DNA from: Acidobacteriaceae bacterium
GTDB taxonomy: Bacteria > Acidobacteriota > Terriglobia > Terriglobales > Acidobacteriaceae
DNA: 64,000 nucleotides
Direction of reading: 5' to 3'
NCBI GenBank assembly: GCA_003134995.1
Contig: PLDC01000005.1
Coordinates: 1 to 64,000, forward strand
The notes beneath the pieces are model-generated. The model had not been told where the DNA came from. It saw only the letters and a program-made list of their open reading frames with translations, and did not search any database. Positions 47,052 to 55,249 of this stretch are shown one piece after another; position 1 is the first letter of the stretch, and every line of letters begins with the position of its first letter. Made by a program: the position numbers and the translations under genes.

Positions 47052-47528
47052 TCAATATAGCGGATGGAAAAAACAAAGTAGTAAGTAGCCAGCGAAGACC
47101 CGCAAGAAATCGAGACTTACTGACCACTGATCACTGACCACTGCCGAAACTTCGCGCAGCACGTCCGCAGGAATCTCTTTCAGCCGCACGCCAAACTCAA
47201 ACATCGGCGTTTCCGTTCCGCGCCCCCAGCGCGCCACTTCCCAGTGCGCGCGCACAAACTTCACATCCGGATGCGCCGTCAGATCCAGCAATAGCGGACT
47301 CTCCCCGCAATAAAATTTCTGTGGAAACGAGACTACAGGCTTCACGCCCCAAGTCGCGCCGTCGCCTGAGCCATGAATGATGACCTCGAGCGACTCCTGC
47401 TCAATAATTTTCGTAATCTCCAGAGTCAGCAGAAACACGCGGCTCGCTGCACCGCTAACATCCACTGTAGGGCCATCTCCCTTGGCGCTAACCGCAGTTC
47501 TATCCGCAACTAGAAACGTATCAATCAT
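47052..47528 (-). CDS. Hypothetical protein with a repeat-derived C-terminus
   Basis: A 158-residue protein of unknown function. Residues 1-128 look like a genuine beta-rich domain (SRVFLLTLEITKIIEQESLE, TAHPDVKFVRAHWEVARWG). From about residue 129 the coding sequence runs into the GACCACTGATCACTGACCAC repeat, giving VVSDQWSVS and a hydrophobic tail, so the original C-terminus has probably been replaced. It ends six bases before aroA. No catalytic motif or domain recognised. Confidence 0.6.
   Translation of the reverse strand: MIDTFLVADRTAVSAKGDGPTVDVSGAASRVFLLTLEITKIIEQESLEVIIHGSGDGATWGVKPVVSFPQKFYCGESPLLLDLTAHPDVKFVRAHWEVARWGRGTETPMFEFGVRLKEIPADVLREVSAVVSDQWSVSLDFLRVFAGYLLLCFFHPLY
47116..47143. 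repeat. Reiterated ACTGACCACTGATC word inside a gene end
   Basis: CTTACTGACCACTGATCACT followed by GACCACTG; a self-similar word in the last 90 bases of the hypothetical gene at 47052-47528. Confidence 0.65.
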
Positions 47529-47573
47529 GGCGAGAGGATTGTAGCAAATCGCCGCAGGATCGTGTCCTCAGCA

Positions 47574-48482
47574 TCACTCAGAAGGATGCGGGCCTGTAAA
47601 CTCCGCGCAGCAAGGCTTCTCCACGGGCCTGAATTCCATTAACTCAATGCGCGTCAGATCGGGATCGAACAAGTTAAGCTGCCACTTCCCGTCTTTGCCC
47701 ATCTGCGCCTTCTCGCTATCATGCGGCTTCCAGCCATGTGCTTCGAGAATCGCTTGCGCCTTCTTCATATCAGCAACACCCAGCGAAATATGATTCAACA
47801 CGCCAGTCAACCGCAAATCAGGATGCTCAGGATGGTTCAGCATGTATTCCAGCCAATCCGTTCCGTTGGGCACCTGCATCGCAACCCAGTCAGTATCGTC
47901 AGGTTTCATGCCTCCATGCCAATACAAACGAAACCCAAGCAGGTCGCGGTAGAAGTGATCTTCCGCATCGCGGTTGCGAACCAGAAATCCAACATGAATC
48001 ATATGCTTTGAAACCCAAGACGGCCCTGCATCGAGCCAGGCGTCCCTCAAATGCAAGCCTCCACTTACAAATTCAATCCGGTGCCCTTCGGGATCGCTCA
48101 CAAAAAAGCTCAAGCTCTGATCGTCGTGTCTTTTGATTTCCGATGCTTTCACGTCGTTTGCAGCCAAGTATTTCCGCAGCGCCGTAACATCGTCGGTCGC
48201 GAAGGCGACGTGATCCATCCGATCAATTGCTTTCGGATCAGGCGCGCTACTGTAGCCGACCCACTGCGTGCCAACCAGGAACCTCACGAACTCGCCAGAT
48301 TCTACCGGAGTCACTGAGCCTAGCCCCAGTGTGCCGCTGTAAAGAGACCTGACTCCCTCCGGATCGGTTGTGTAGAAAGCAACGTGATCGATTCCAGTGA
48401 TGCGGGGCCGGGCAACCGTGCCGGTCTGTGGGTGAGCGCAAACCGCAAAGAGTCCAAATGCAACCACGGCAAATCTTTTCAT
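47574..48482 (-). CDS. Exported two-module glyoxalase/VOC-superfamily protein
   Basis: A 302-residue protein with a signal peptide (1-20) and two vicinal-oxygen-chelate modules: GIDHVAFYTTDPEGVRSLY (about 27-150) and HVGFLVRNRDAEDHFYRDLL (about 160-290). VOC enzymes are metal-dependent lyases, dioxygenases or isomerases; histidines at the start of each module (DHVAF, IHVGF) and ARIELMEF-like strands (TRIELMEF) could be metal ligands. The reaction is unknown. ATG 48482 gives the signal peptide. The alpha/beta hydrolase gene ends 46 bases upstream on the same strand. Confidence 0.85.
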   Translation of the reverse strand: MKRFAVVAFGLFAVCAHPQTGTVARPRITGIDHVAFYTTDPEGVRSLYSGTLGLGSVTPVESGEFVRFLVGTQWVGYSSAPDPKAIDRMDHVAFATDDVTALRKYLAANDVKASEIKRHDDQSLSFFVSDPEGHRIEFVSGGLHLRDAWLDAGPSWVSKHMIHVGFLVRNRDAEDHFYRDLLGFRLYWHGGMKPDDTDWVAMQVPNGTDWLEYMLNHPEHPDLRLTGVLNHISLGVADMKKAQAILEAHGWKPHDSEKAQMGKDGKWQLNLFDPDLTRIELMEFRPVEKPCCAEFTGPHPSE

Positions 48483-48528
48483 AGGTCCAACTCCCAGCAA
48501 GCCCGACCTGAAGATTGATCGCCCACTT

Positions 48529-49335
48529 CTAAACACGCTCCAGAAACTGCCGCAGCAGCTTGCCCGCTTCTTCTGGTTGCTCCCACGGCGAATAATGTCC
48601 GGCCTTCGGAATCACGCGCAACTGGCTGCTGGAAATATGCTGGCGCATCAATTCGGCTTCGTTCAAGCCGGTCAGAATGTCTTCGTCCCCGGTAACAAGC
48701 ACCGTTGGAACATTGATTGTCTTCAATATATCCACCGAGTCCGGACGCGCCGCCATCCCGCGCTGCACCTGCGCCACATCTTCCGGCGACATCTTCCGCA
48801 TCATGCGCAGCGCGCCCTCCACCAGATCGGGCCGAAGCTCGCGCGTGCTCTTACCCAGCAGTCGCGGAACCATGCTCTCGAAAAACGGTTCGGTGCCGCG
48901 CTCAACAACGTCGTTCGCGGCCTGCAGGCGTCCTGCGCGAGCTTCGGCGGAATCGGCTGGCGCCTTCGTATTGAAAAGCCCGAGCGCAGTCACGCGCCCG
49001 CGATGCCTTCGCCAAAATTCAAACAAAGCGTATCCGCCGATGGAACATCCAACCAGCGGAGCGCGGCCGATCCCAACATCGTCCATCACGCGCGCAATAT
49101 CGGCAGCGTGCTTCTCCATCGTCGCTGGTCCTTCGCCAACTCCGGAACCTCCGTGGCCGCGCAGATCTGGCAGAATCACGCGATAGCGCGTGCTAAGAGC
49201 CTGAGCCACAGGCAGCCAGAATTCATGATTCACAGGAAAGGGATGCAGCAGAAATACAGGAGAGCCTTCGCCCAGTACGCGGTAAGCGATCTCCGCGTCA
49301 CCGCTCTTTATTTGCTGAAGCGCAATCGGCTGCAT
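48529..49335 (-). CDS. Alpha/beta-fold hydrolase
   Basis: A 268-residue soluble hydrolase. LLHPFPVNHEFW forms the oxyanion region, GCSIGG is the nucleophile elbow (Ser near residue 97), VTGDED carries the acidic residue and AGHYSPWEQP the catalytic His. This pattern fits the carboxylesterase/3-oxoadipate enol-lactonase group. No signal peptide. The ATG 49335 start is family-like (MQPIALQQIKSGDAEIAY). It may be co-transcribed with the VOC gene. Confidence 0.88.
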   Translation of the reverse strand: MQPIALQQIKSGDAEIAYRVLGEGSPVFLLHPFPVNHEFWLPVAQALSTRYRVILPDLRGHGGSGVGEGPATMEKHAADIARVMDDVGIGRAPLVGCSIGGYALFEFWRRHRGRVTALGLFNTKAPADSAEARAGRLQAANDVVERGTEPFFESMVPRLLGKSTRELRPDLVEGALRMMRKMSPEDVAQVQRGMAARPDSVDILKTINVPTVLVTGDEDILTGLNEAELMRQHISSSQLRVIPKAGHYSPWEQPEEAGKLLRQFLERV

Positions 49336-49372
49336 TAGGGATTTGATGAAAATTGTCGACCGTTGTCTTAAT

Positions 49373-49399
49373 CAGCATTCAGCACTCAGCATTCAGCAA
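49373..49399. repeat. Reiterated CAGCATTCAG word
   Basis: CAGCATTCAGCACTCAGCAT followed by TCAGCAA: overlapping copies of CAGCATT/CAGCACT between two minus-strand genes, upstream of the alpha/beta hydrolase start. A further word-repeat family. Confidence 0.6.
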
Positions 49400-49417
49400 T
49401 TGGCGATTGACAATGAA

Positions 49418-49732
49418 TTATGGGTTCGTGACGCGCTGCGCTCCCATCGGCGCGGCCAGCAGCAGCGGTTCTTCCGGCATCACGATCCACGCGATGGGAT
49501 AGAAGATCAAGCCTATTCCCGTCATTAACGACACAACCAGCCACACCAACCGGATCGCGGTCACATCGATATCAAAATATTCGGCGAAGCCCAGGCAGAC
49601 GCCCGCGATCTTGCGCCCCTGGCGCGGCCGCACCAGGCGCTTGCGCGCCACCGACGCGCCCACGCGAATGCCGCAATAAGCACAAACGGCCGCGTCGTCC
49701 TGAATCACTTTGCCACAGTAGTTGCAGTACAT
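49418..49732 (-). CDS. Zinc-ribbon/PspC-domain membrane protein
   Basis: A 104-residue protein. An N-terminal zinc ribbon (CNYCGK and CAYCGI, residues 3-23) is followed by a PspC domain (RQGRKIAGVCLGFAEYFDID) and one membrane helix (about 62-84), ending in a short cytosolic tail. PspC-type proteins take part in envelope-stress sensing in proteobacteria; here no psp partners are nearby. ATG 49732 is the clear start. Confidence 0.88.
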   Translation of the reverse strand: MYCNYCGKVIQDDAAVCAYCGIRVGASVARKRLVRPRQGRKIAGVCLGFAEYFDIDVTAIRLVWLVVSLMTGIGLIFYPIAWIVMPEEPLLLAAPMGAQRVTNP

Positions 49733-49817
49733 ACCTACTCCTCCCCGCCGCCCAATAAATAGTACGTAATTGTAGCCCGAAAGTTCCAGAACGTCCCTTT
49801 CTCAGCGCTTCACAGCC

Positions 49818-51074
49818 TCACTCCCGGTAGGCTTCCTTGATGTGCTCGCGAGCCTTATCTGCAAAAGGAGTGCTGCCGTTTTCTGCAACGACGGTCTGAT
49901 ACTTCTTCATCGCCAAATCGCGTTTCTGCAGCAGGTCGTACATTTCGCCGGCAGCAAGATTCGCCCTCTGCAACGTCTCTGGATCTGGATCGGAAGCCTG
50001 GCTGATCAGTTCATACGCGGCCGCAGCCCCCGCGTAATCTTTCTGGCTGCGCATCGACTCGCCCAAACCCCACGCCGCCATTTCATAGTGCAGGTTTCCG
50101 TACTTGCCGTCCCGGCCGCTCTGCCACACCTTGCGATAGGCGGCTGCCGCCTCCGTTGCGTGGCCACCGGCGCGAAATAGATTCGCCTCTTCCAGCGGAA
50201 ACAAATAGTTTCTCGGATAAGTCGCGGCCAGATCGTGCATGAGCGCGCGCGCCTCGTCATAGCGATGCTCGCGGCGCAGGAACAAGCTCAACACCACTTT
50301 CGCGTCAACGCTGTTCTCGCCGTTGCTGTTCGCGACCTCGCGCAGATATTCGAAGCCTTTTTCCTTGGTCCCGCTCAGCCCCACCATGGCGACCGCGACC
50401 TTCACGCTCCATGGCAGGCTGCCCATTACGTAGTTGTGCGTACCCACCACCAGCTTCGCATCCACGTAGTTAGGGTTGAGTTCCAGAACGCGTTCGTGAT
50501 CGTGGCGCGCGCCCACTGCGTTGCGCAACGCGGAAAACCACGCCCGCTCAACCAGCGCAGTGTAGAGCGAGAACTGCGCCCGCGTGACGCCACGCGCATA
50601 GATTGCATTTACGTTATTAGGATTTGCCTTGAGTTGCTCTTCTTCCAGCGTCTCGGCGCGATCGACCAATGCTTTGATTCGCTCCTTCACCTTCGGATCG
50701 GCTGCGCGATGGGCGTTGCCGATGAAGCTATCGTTGGCGTATTCACCGGAATTCATTGCGCCCATGCGATAGAGTTCGCGCATCAGTACTGTGCTCAGCA
50801 GGTGGTTGACTGCGGAGGGATCCGCCGGGTGACGGTCCATCACCTTTTCAAACTCCTGGATCGCTCGGTCGTAATCCAGGTTGTAGAAATGTTCGAAGGC
50901 AGAGTCGACCAGCGGATCGTGTTCAACGGCAGAAGCGCCGGACGCGGCGGGCGTGCTCCCGGCTAGAGCTGAGGTCTGCCCCGTAGCCAGAATCGACCAC
51001 AGGCCCGAGACGACAAGACAGACCAGCGCGCTCTTTCCTACGAATCGCTTCACCAATATCAGACCCAAGCGCAT
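49818..51074 (-). CDS. Exported TPR protein
   Basis: A 418-residue protein with a signal peptide (about 10-33) and alpha-solenoid repeats. The first TPR is recognisable as FEHFYNLDYDRAIQEFEKVM; the middle (LPWSVKVAVAMVGLSGTKEKG) deviates from TPR and resembles a family of tetratricopeptide proteins seen in Acidobacteria. Later repeats include AAAAYRKVWQSGRDGKYGNL. It has no evident operon partner. Function unknown. Confidence 0.82.
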   Translation of the reverse strand: MRLGLILVKRFVGKSALVCLVVSGLWSILATGQTSALAGSTPAASGASAVEHDPLVDSAFEHFYNLDYDRAIQEFEKVMDRHPADPSAVNHLLSTVLMRELYRMGAMNSGEYANDSFIGNAHRAADPKVKERIKALVDRAETLEEEQLKANPNNVNAIYARGVTRAQFSLYTALVERAWFSALRNAVGARHDHERVLELNPNYVDAKLVVGTHNYVMGSLPWSVKVAVAMVGLSGTKEKGFEYLREVANSNGENSVDAKVVLSLFLRREHRYDEARALMHDLAATYPRNYLFPLEEANLFRAGGHATEAAAAYRKVWQSGRDGKYGNLHYEMAAWGLGESMRSQKDYAGAAAAYELISQASDPDPETLQRANLAAGEMYDLLQKRDLAMKKYQTVVAENGSTPFADKAREHIKEAYRE

Positions 51075-51397
51075 CCCGGACGTCTCATCCTTACCGTTAG
51101 TCTAACTGAAGTAGCTGGTGCACGAGACGAACCAAAAGGCGTCCTCAGGAAGCAAAACCATTCACGACACATTCCGCAGTGAGGCGTGCATTTACGCCAG
51201 CAAAAATCGAGAAGCGCCGCTCCTGAACCAACGTAACAGGCGCATCTTTACGGGCTTGCGAGTAATAATTGCCCGCACTCACTTCCGGCGCAAGAGCGTA
51301 GGAACTTGCAAGTATTTGAATTGTAAACACCTTAGACGGGAGGGTTCTTTGGCTGTCGGCTTGCCTTGCACTGGATAAGCGCTCCTGTCTTCAATCT
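51075..51397. other. Divergent intergenic region
   Basis: A 323-base gap between two divergent genes. No gene, repeat or convincing promoter was identified. Confidence 0.5.
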
Positions 51398-51940
51398 ATG
51401 CCTCATGCAGCTCATGATGCTGATGCGCGTCAGGACTTCTGGCGATCTCCGTCCGTACCCGAACCGGCGACAGCCGCAGTTCCCGTTGCGGCCTCGGGCA
51501 TGGCCGACGCGTGTGACGACTGTGGAACCGAGTTCATGATCGGCGCCCGCTTTTGCCATACCTGCGGTCTGCGGAGACCCGCCCTGCATTCCGCCGGTGT
51601 GGATGCCGCAGGCGGTCTGTGGCCGCGAAGTCTGGCAGTAGTCCGCTCGTGGTCTAGTTCGGCCGTAACAGGGTGGCAGAAAATGTCCCTGCCCCGCTGG
51701 ATGCAATATCTACATTTCCACGAGATTCAGCGCTGGATCGGCCTGCCCACGGCGTCTCTGATCGCGTTCATGATCGGCGTGGGCTGCGTAGCCGGAGCGA
51801 TCAGCGTGAGCCTGGTTTACAGAGCCTCGAATCTGGCGGAATTTCAGGCCATCCAGATGTGGCGCATCGAATGGCTGCTGGCGGCAACCGCGGCTTTTGT
51901 GGCTGGCATTCTGCTGAAAAAACCCAATGACGGCGATTAG
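51398..51940 (+). CDS. Zinc-ribbon membrane protein
   Basis: A 180-residue protein. A double CxxC zinc ribbon (CDDCGTEF and CHTCGLRR, residues about 39-60) is followed by a linker and two membrane helices (about 118-138 and 152-170), ending KKPNDGD. No enzymatic domain is evident. ATG 51398 is the only good start. The proline/alanine-rich N-terminus is probably disordered. It may be a membrane-associated nucleic-acid- or protein-binding factor, but this is not shown. Confidence 0.75.
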   Translation: MPHAAHDADARQDFWRSPSVPEPATAAVPVAASGMADACDDCGTEFMIGARFCHTCGLRRPALHSAGVDAAGGLWPRSLAVVRSWSSSAVTGWQKMSLPRWMQYLHFHEIQRWIGLPTASLIAFMIGVGCVAGAISVSLVYRASNLAEFQAIQMWRIEWLLAATAAFVAGILLKKPNDGD

Positions 51941-51981
51941 CTTGGAGTTTGGCTTACGCGTAGGGCCGGTTGAGCGGGAGA

Positions 51982-52024
51982 TCCTTCACTCCGCCTGAGA
52001 AGCGGCTGCGTTCAGGATGACAAT
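51982..52024. repeat. Dispersed intergenic repeat, CTTC...TTCAGGATGACAA type
   Basis: TCCTTCACTCCG ... GCGTTCAGGATGACAA; matches the ends of the repeat at 12669-12726. Confidence 0.55.
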
Positions 52025-52225
52025 GCCGTAAAGAAGCGGCAAACTCAAGGCCCTGAATTCAGCCACTACCCACAACGCCATTCTTCTTGACACCAGAATC
52101 CAGCCGCACTATAGTTTTGCCTCCTCCCCGGGTGAGAGTTTCTCTCACGTCTAGAAACCATTTCCCTCAACAGACTGAGGGCCGAAGTCCGTGAAAACTC
52201 CACATCGCAGCGACGAGGGATACCC

Positions 52226-53425
52226 ATGCGAAGCAAAAATCCTCCTCGAGGATTGTACGTAGCGGCCGTAGCCGCTTTGACCACACTCATGATGTCCGCA
52301 ATGCCGGCGACCGCGCAAACGGAAACGATTCTAGTCAGCCTTCAGCCCAATGCCGTCGGCTATTCTGCGTCGGAGGGCGTTGCCTTCGATAGCTCGGGCA
52401 ATCTCTATGGCGTGACCAGCTACGGAGGCGGCGACGGTTCGGGAGCGATTTTCGAGATGTCGCCAGCAGGTGGCGGCACATGGTCAGCACCTGTCGTGAT
52501 TCTGGATGTAGCAGGCCGCCCCGAAAGCCCGCTCTTCTTCAAAGGCGGAAACATTTTCACGACTGCCACTTTCCTGGGTATCGAGGGAGGTGTTTACGAG
52601 TTGTCGCAGGGATCGGGCGGATGGACGCAGAATATCCTCTACGATTTCCAGCGTAGAGATGCCAGGGCTCCCTGGAGCAACGTCGCTTTCGATTCATCCG
52701 GCAATTTGTATGGGACCGCCCAAATTGGCCCGACGCACCCAGATCTGGGCGCGGTGTACGAGCTTACTCCCACCGAGAGCGGAGAGTGGACAGAAAGTCT
52801 ACCGTTTGTTGGCGGCGGTCTCACTTACGGGTCTAATCCCCTTTGGGTCATTACAACTCCATCGGGCAATCTTTATGTGGCGACAGAGTTCGGCGGCGCG
52901 TACCAGGGCGGCGCGGTTTTCCAACTCACGCCCTCTGCAGAAGGATGGTCGCCCAGCTTGATGTATGCCTTTCCGAGTGGGAGTTCGCCGTGTTGCCTGA
53001 CACTGGATGCGAGCGGCGACGTGTATGGCACCACGTTCGGACGTGGCGGTTACAACGCGGGGTCAGTCTTCCGGTTGAAGAAGACTGCGTCGGGCGCTTG
53101 GGGGATGCAGTCCCTGTATAGCTTCGGCAACGGAGCCACTGGAACCTTTCCGACTTTTTCCGCACCTGTTCTTGACTCGGCAGGCAATCTCTACGGGACA
53201 ACCAGTTCGGGCGGGAGCGGCGGAGCTGGCGTGGTGTACAAGCTGTCTCCAGGGGCGGGAGGAAACTGGACCGAGACCGTTTTGCATAACTTCACGAGCA
53301 ATGGGGTCGATGGAATTACTCCGTACGGGGGCGTTGTGTTTGGTCCTGACGGGAACCTTTATGGCACCACATACTACGGCGGGCTCTTCAACGACGGGAT
53401 CGTGTATGAGCTCACTCTGAATTAG
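52226..53425 (+). CDS. GloVer-repeat exported protein
   Basis: A 399-residue exported protein. Signal peptide about 1-31 (ending in ATAQ). Tandem beta repeats with the GloVer signature, for example SSGNLYGVTSYGGGDGSGAI and DSAGNLYGTTSSGGSGGAGV, each ending in a VYEL/VFRL strand and separated by GGTWSA-like turns. This repeat type, common in Acidobacteria and Planctomycetes, probably folds as a beta propeller. ATG 52226 follows GACGAGGG. Likely surface or periplasmic; ligand unknown. Confidence 0.87.
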   Translation: MRSKNPPRGLYVAAVAALTTLMMSAMPATAQTETILVSLQPNAVGYSASEGVAFDSSGNLYGVTSYGGGDGSGAIFEMSPAGGGTWSAPVVILDVAGRPESPLFFKGGNIFTTATFLGIEGGVYELSQGSGGWTQNILYDFQRRDARAPWSNVAFDSSGNLYGTAQIGPTHPDLGAVYELTPTESGEWTESLPFVGGGLTYGSNPLWVITTPSGNLYVATEFGGAYQGGAVFQLTPSAEGWSPSLMYAFPSGSSPCCLTLDASGDVYGTTFGRGGYNAGSVFRLKKTASGAWGMQSLYSFGNGATGTFPTFSAPVLDSAGNLYGTTSSGGSGGAGVVYKLSPGAGGNWTETVLHNFTSNGVDGITPYGGVVFGPDGNLYGTTYYGGLFNDGIVYELTLN

Positions 53426-53468
53426 AGCCTGCGATTTAGAACTTGAGGAGGACAGCGGTGGGTCAGGA

Positions 53469-54320
53469 TTATTCCCCGCCGTTGCCGGCGGCCCGCCTCT
53501 GCTGATTCATGCGATAGAGATGATGCACCGGCCCGGTCCCGCGTCCCAACGGATGCCCTGCCGCAATTGCCGCCGCCACATAAGTCTTAGCCAGCAAGGC
53601 AGCTTCGGCCAATCCGCGGCCTAGCGCCAGGTGACAAGCCATCGCGGTTGCGAAAGCACAACCGGTTCCGTGAGTAGAATTTGACCGCTGCCGCTCCGCC
53701 TTGAAGACCTCTTCTTCGAATCCGACTTTACCCATAAAGCTCAACAAATCGATGGCCTTCTCTAAATGGCCGCCGGTGACTACTACGGCGTTCGCACCCA
53801 TGGAATGAAGCTTGGCCGCCGCAGCCCGCATTTCGTCGAGATCCGTAACCTTTAGACCAGTGAGCACAGCGGCCTCGTCCACATTCGGAGTAATCACATC
53901 CGCCAGCGGGATCAGTTTCTCGATCAGCACCCGGGTTCCAGCAGCATCCAGCAGTTCCGCTCCAGAAGACGACCTCAGGATCGGATCCAGCACTACATTC
54001 GGCAACTTCCCAGCCTTACCAGGACGCGACCCCAGAAACTCGACCAACGCGCGGACCACCTTCGCCGACCCGAGCATTCCAATCCGCACGGCCGCAATAG
54101 GAATGTCCGCGGCCAGCTCCTCCAGAGTCTGGGTTACCAGCCCTGCGTGGACCGCCTCGACCCGCCGAACCCCGGCCGTCGACTGCACGGTCATGGCAGT
54201 AATGCAGCCGACCCCATAGCAGCCGTGGGCGGCGATGGTCTTGATATCGGCCGTCACTCCCGCCCCAGACGACGGATCAAAACCAGCAATGGTCAATACG
54301 ACAGGTGGTCTCTCGGCCAT
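53469..54320 (-). CDS. thiD: Hydroxymethylpyrimidine/phosphomethylpyrimidine kinase
   Basis: A 283-residue ribokinase-fold enzyme that phosphorylates HMP and HMP-P in thiamine synthesis. The N-terminal TIAGFDPSSGAGVTADI is the family signature, followed by ALTVQST-like (AMTVQSTAG), the VLDPILRSSSGAEL region and the C-terminal catalytic THGTGCAFATAMA with the base Asp replaced by Cys in GTGCAF, as is normal for ThiD. Length and start are standard. No TPP riboswitch could be recognised upstream. Confidence 0.93.
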   Translation of the reverse strand: MAERPPVVLTIAGFDPSSGAGVTADIKTIAAHGCYGVGCITAMTVQSTAGVRRVEAVHAGLVTQTLEELAADIPIAAVRIGMLGSAKVVRALVEFLGSRPGKAGKLPNVVLDPILRSSSGAELLDAAGTRVLIEKLIPLADVITPNVDEAAVLTGLKVTDLDEMRAAAAKLHSMGANAVVVTGGHLEKAIDLLSFMGKVGFEEEVFKAERQRSNSTHGTGCAFATAMACHLALGRGLAEAALLAKTYVAAAIAAGHPLGRGTGPVHHLYRMNQQRRAAGNGGE

Positions 54321-54720
54321 AGTCTTTTGCCTAAACTCCTCCGAACGGGCCGAAGTCCCCCCTAGTTAGAAAAGATTATTTCTTCAGCCCTAAAGCAACC
54401 TTGTACCTAAAATGCTGACGATAAACAAGTTACAAGCACTTTATCTGTAAGTCACTGAATCCATTGAGGATGCGATTCCCTGTCGACCTACAGAACGCTG
54501 AGTATTTACCATTTCATAAACAGTTAACATCCCTGTAATGATAGACATGTCACCGATTACTCATATTTAACAACAAGTTACGTGAGATATCGATAACTAG
54601 CACGTCACCCTAGGCCACTGAACTTTCGGATTGACAAGCCCCACCCCGCCCCATACCATTTGAAGAACGTTAACCAAACAGCCTAGCTTAGGATGACTTT
54701 TGAGATGCGAGGAGAACTGA
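54321..54720. other. AT-rich divergent intergenic region
   Basis: A 400-base gap between thiD and rlpA, visibly richer in A and T than its surroundings. It carries the rlpA promoter and a direct repeat, AACAAGTTAC, at 54424-54433 and 54572-54581. No gene was recognised. Confidence 0.6.
54631..54659 (+). promoter_or_regulatory. Promoter for the rlpA-like gene
   Basis: TTGACA at 54631-54636, 17-base C-rich spacer, TACCAT at 54654-54659. A perfect -35 element, about 60 bases before the start codon. Confidence 0.65.
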
Positions 54721-55230
54721 ATGCAAGGACGTATTGCTCATGGACTGATGATCGCTTTATTGATCGTCGGACTGGGAGCGGCTCAGGGACCAAACAGCTC
54801 GGAGGCCAGTTCCGCGCCGACTAGCCCCGTTCCAAGTAAGCCCGAAGCCCGCAACCAGACCGGCAAACATCAACCGTATCAAGTTGGGACAGCCTCGTGG
54901 TATGGCGAGTACTTCGTTGGCAAGCCGACCGCCAGCGGTGAAGACTTTGACATGTACGACATGACCGCCGCTCACCCCACACTACCCTTGGGTAGTTACG
55001 TGCGGGTTACCAACCTGCGTAACGGAAAAGCGGTGGTGGTCAAGGTCAACGACCGCGGACCGGTCGTACCCGGCCGCATTATCGACCTTTCTTACGGCGC
55101 AGCCCAAGCCCTGCAGTTCGAAAACCGTGGCTTGCAGCGCGTCCGTCTGGACTTGGTTAAGCCCCGCACTCAGCGCCGGGCAGTCTACGAAACCGTCGCC
55201 TCGAACTATCCCGTGGCGGAACTTCGCTAG
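54721..55230 (+). CDS. rlpA: RlpA-like septal ring lytic transglycosylase
   Basis: A 169-residue exported protein. Signal peptide 1-21, a proline/serine linker, then a double-psi beta-barrel (about 52-150): GTASWYGEYFVGKPTASGE, MTAAHPTLPLGSYVRVTNL and VKVNDRGPVVPGRIIDLSY. The Asp in NDRGP and a His in TAAHPT match the catalytic residues of RlpA, which cleaves denuded glycan strands at the division septum. No lipobox is visible and no SPOR domain is present, unlike E. coli RlpA. GAGGAG precedes ATG 54721. Confidence 0.9.
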   Translation: MQGRIAHGLMIALLIVGLGAAQGPNSSEASSAPTSPVPSKPEARNQTGKHQPYQVGTASWYGEYFVGKPTASGEDFDMYDMTAAHPTLPLGSYVRVTNLRNGKAVVVKVNDRGPVVPGRIIDLSYGAAQALQFENRGLQRVRLDLVKPRTQRRAVYETVASNYPVAELR

Positions 55231-55249
55231 ATAATCTACACTGCAAGGG

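Noticed and set aside
52400-53400. Periodic DNA similarity
   Set aside because: Explained by GloVer protein repeats.
53469-54420. Possible TPP riboswitch at thiD
   Set aside because: No CUGAGA-type or ACCUG core recognised upstream of the start.
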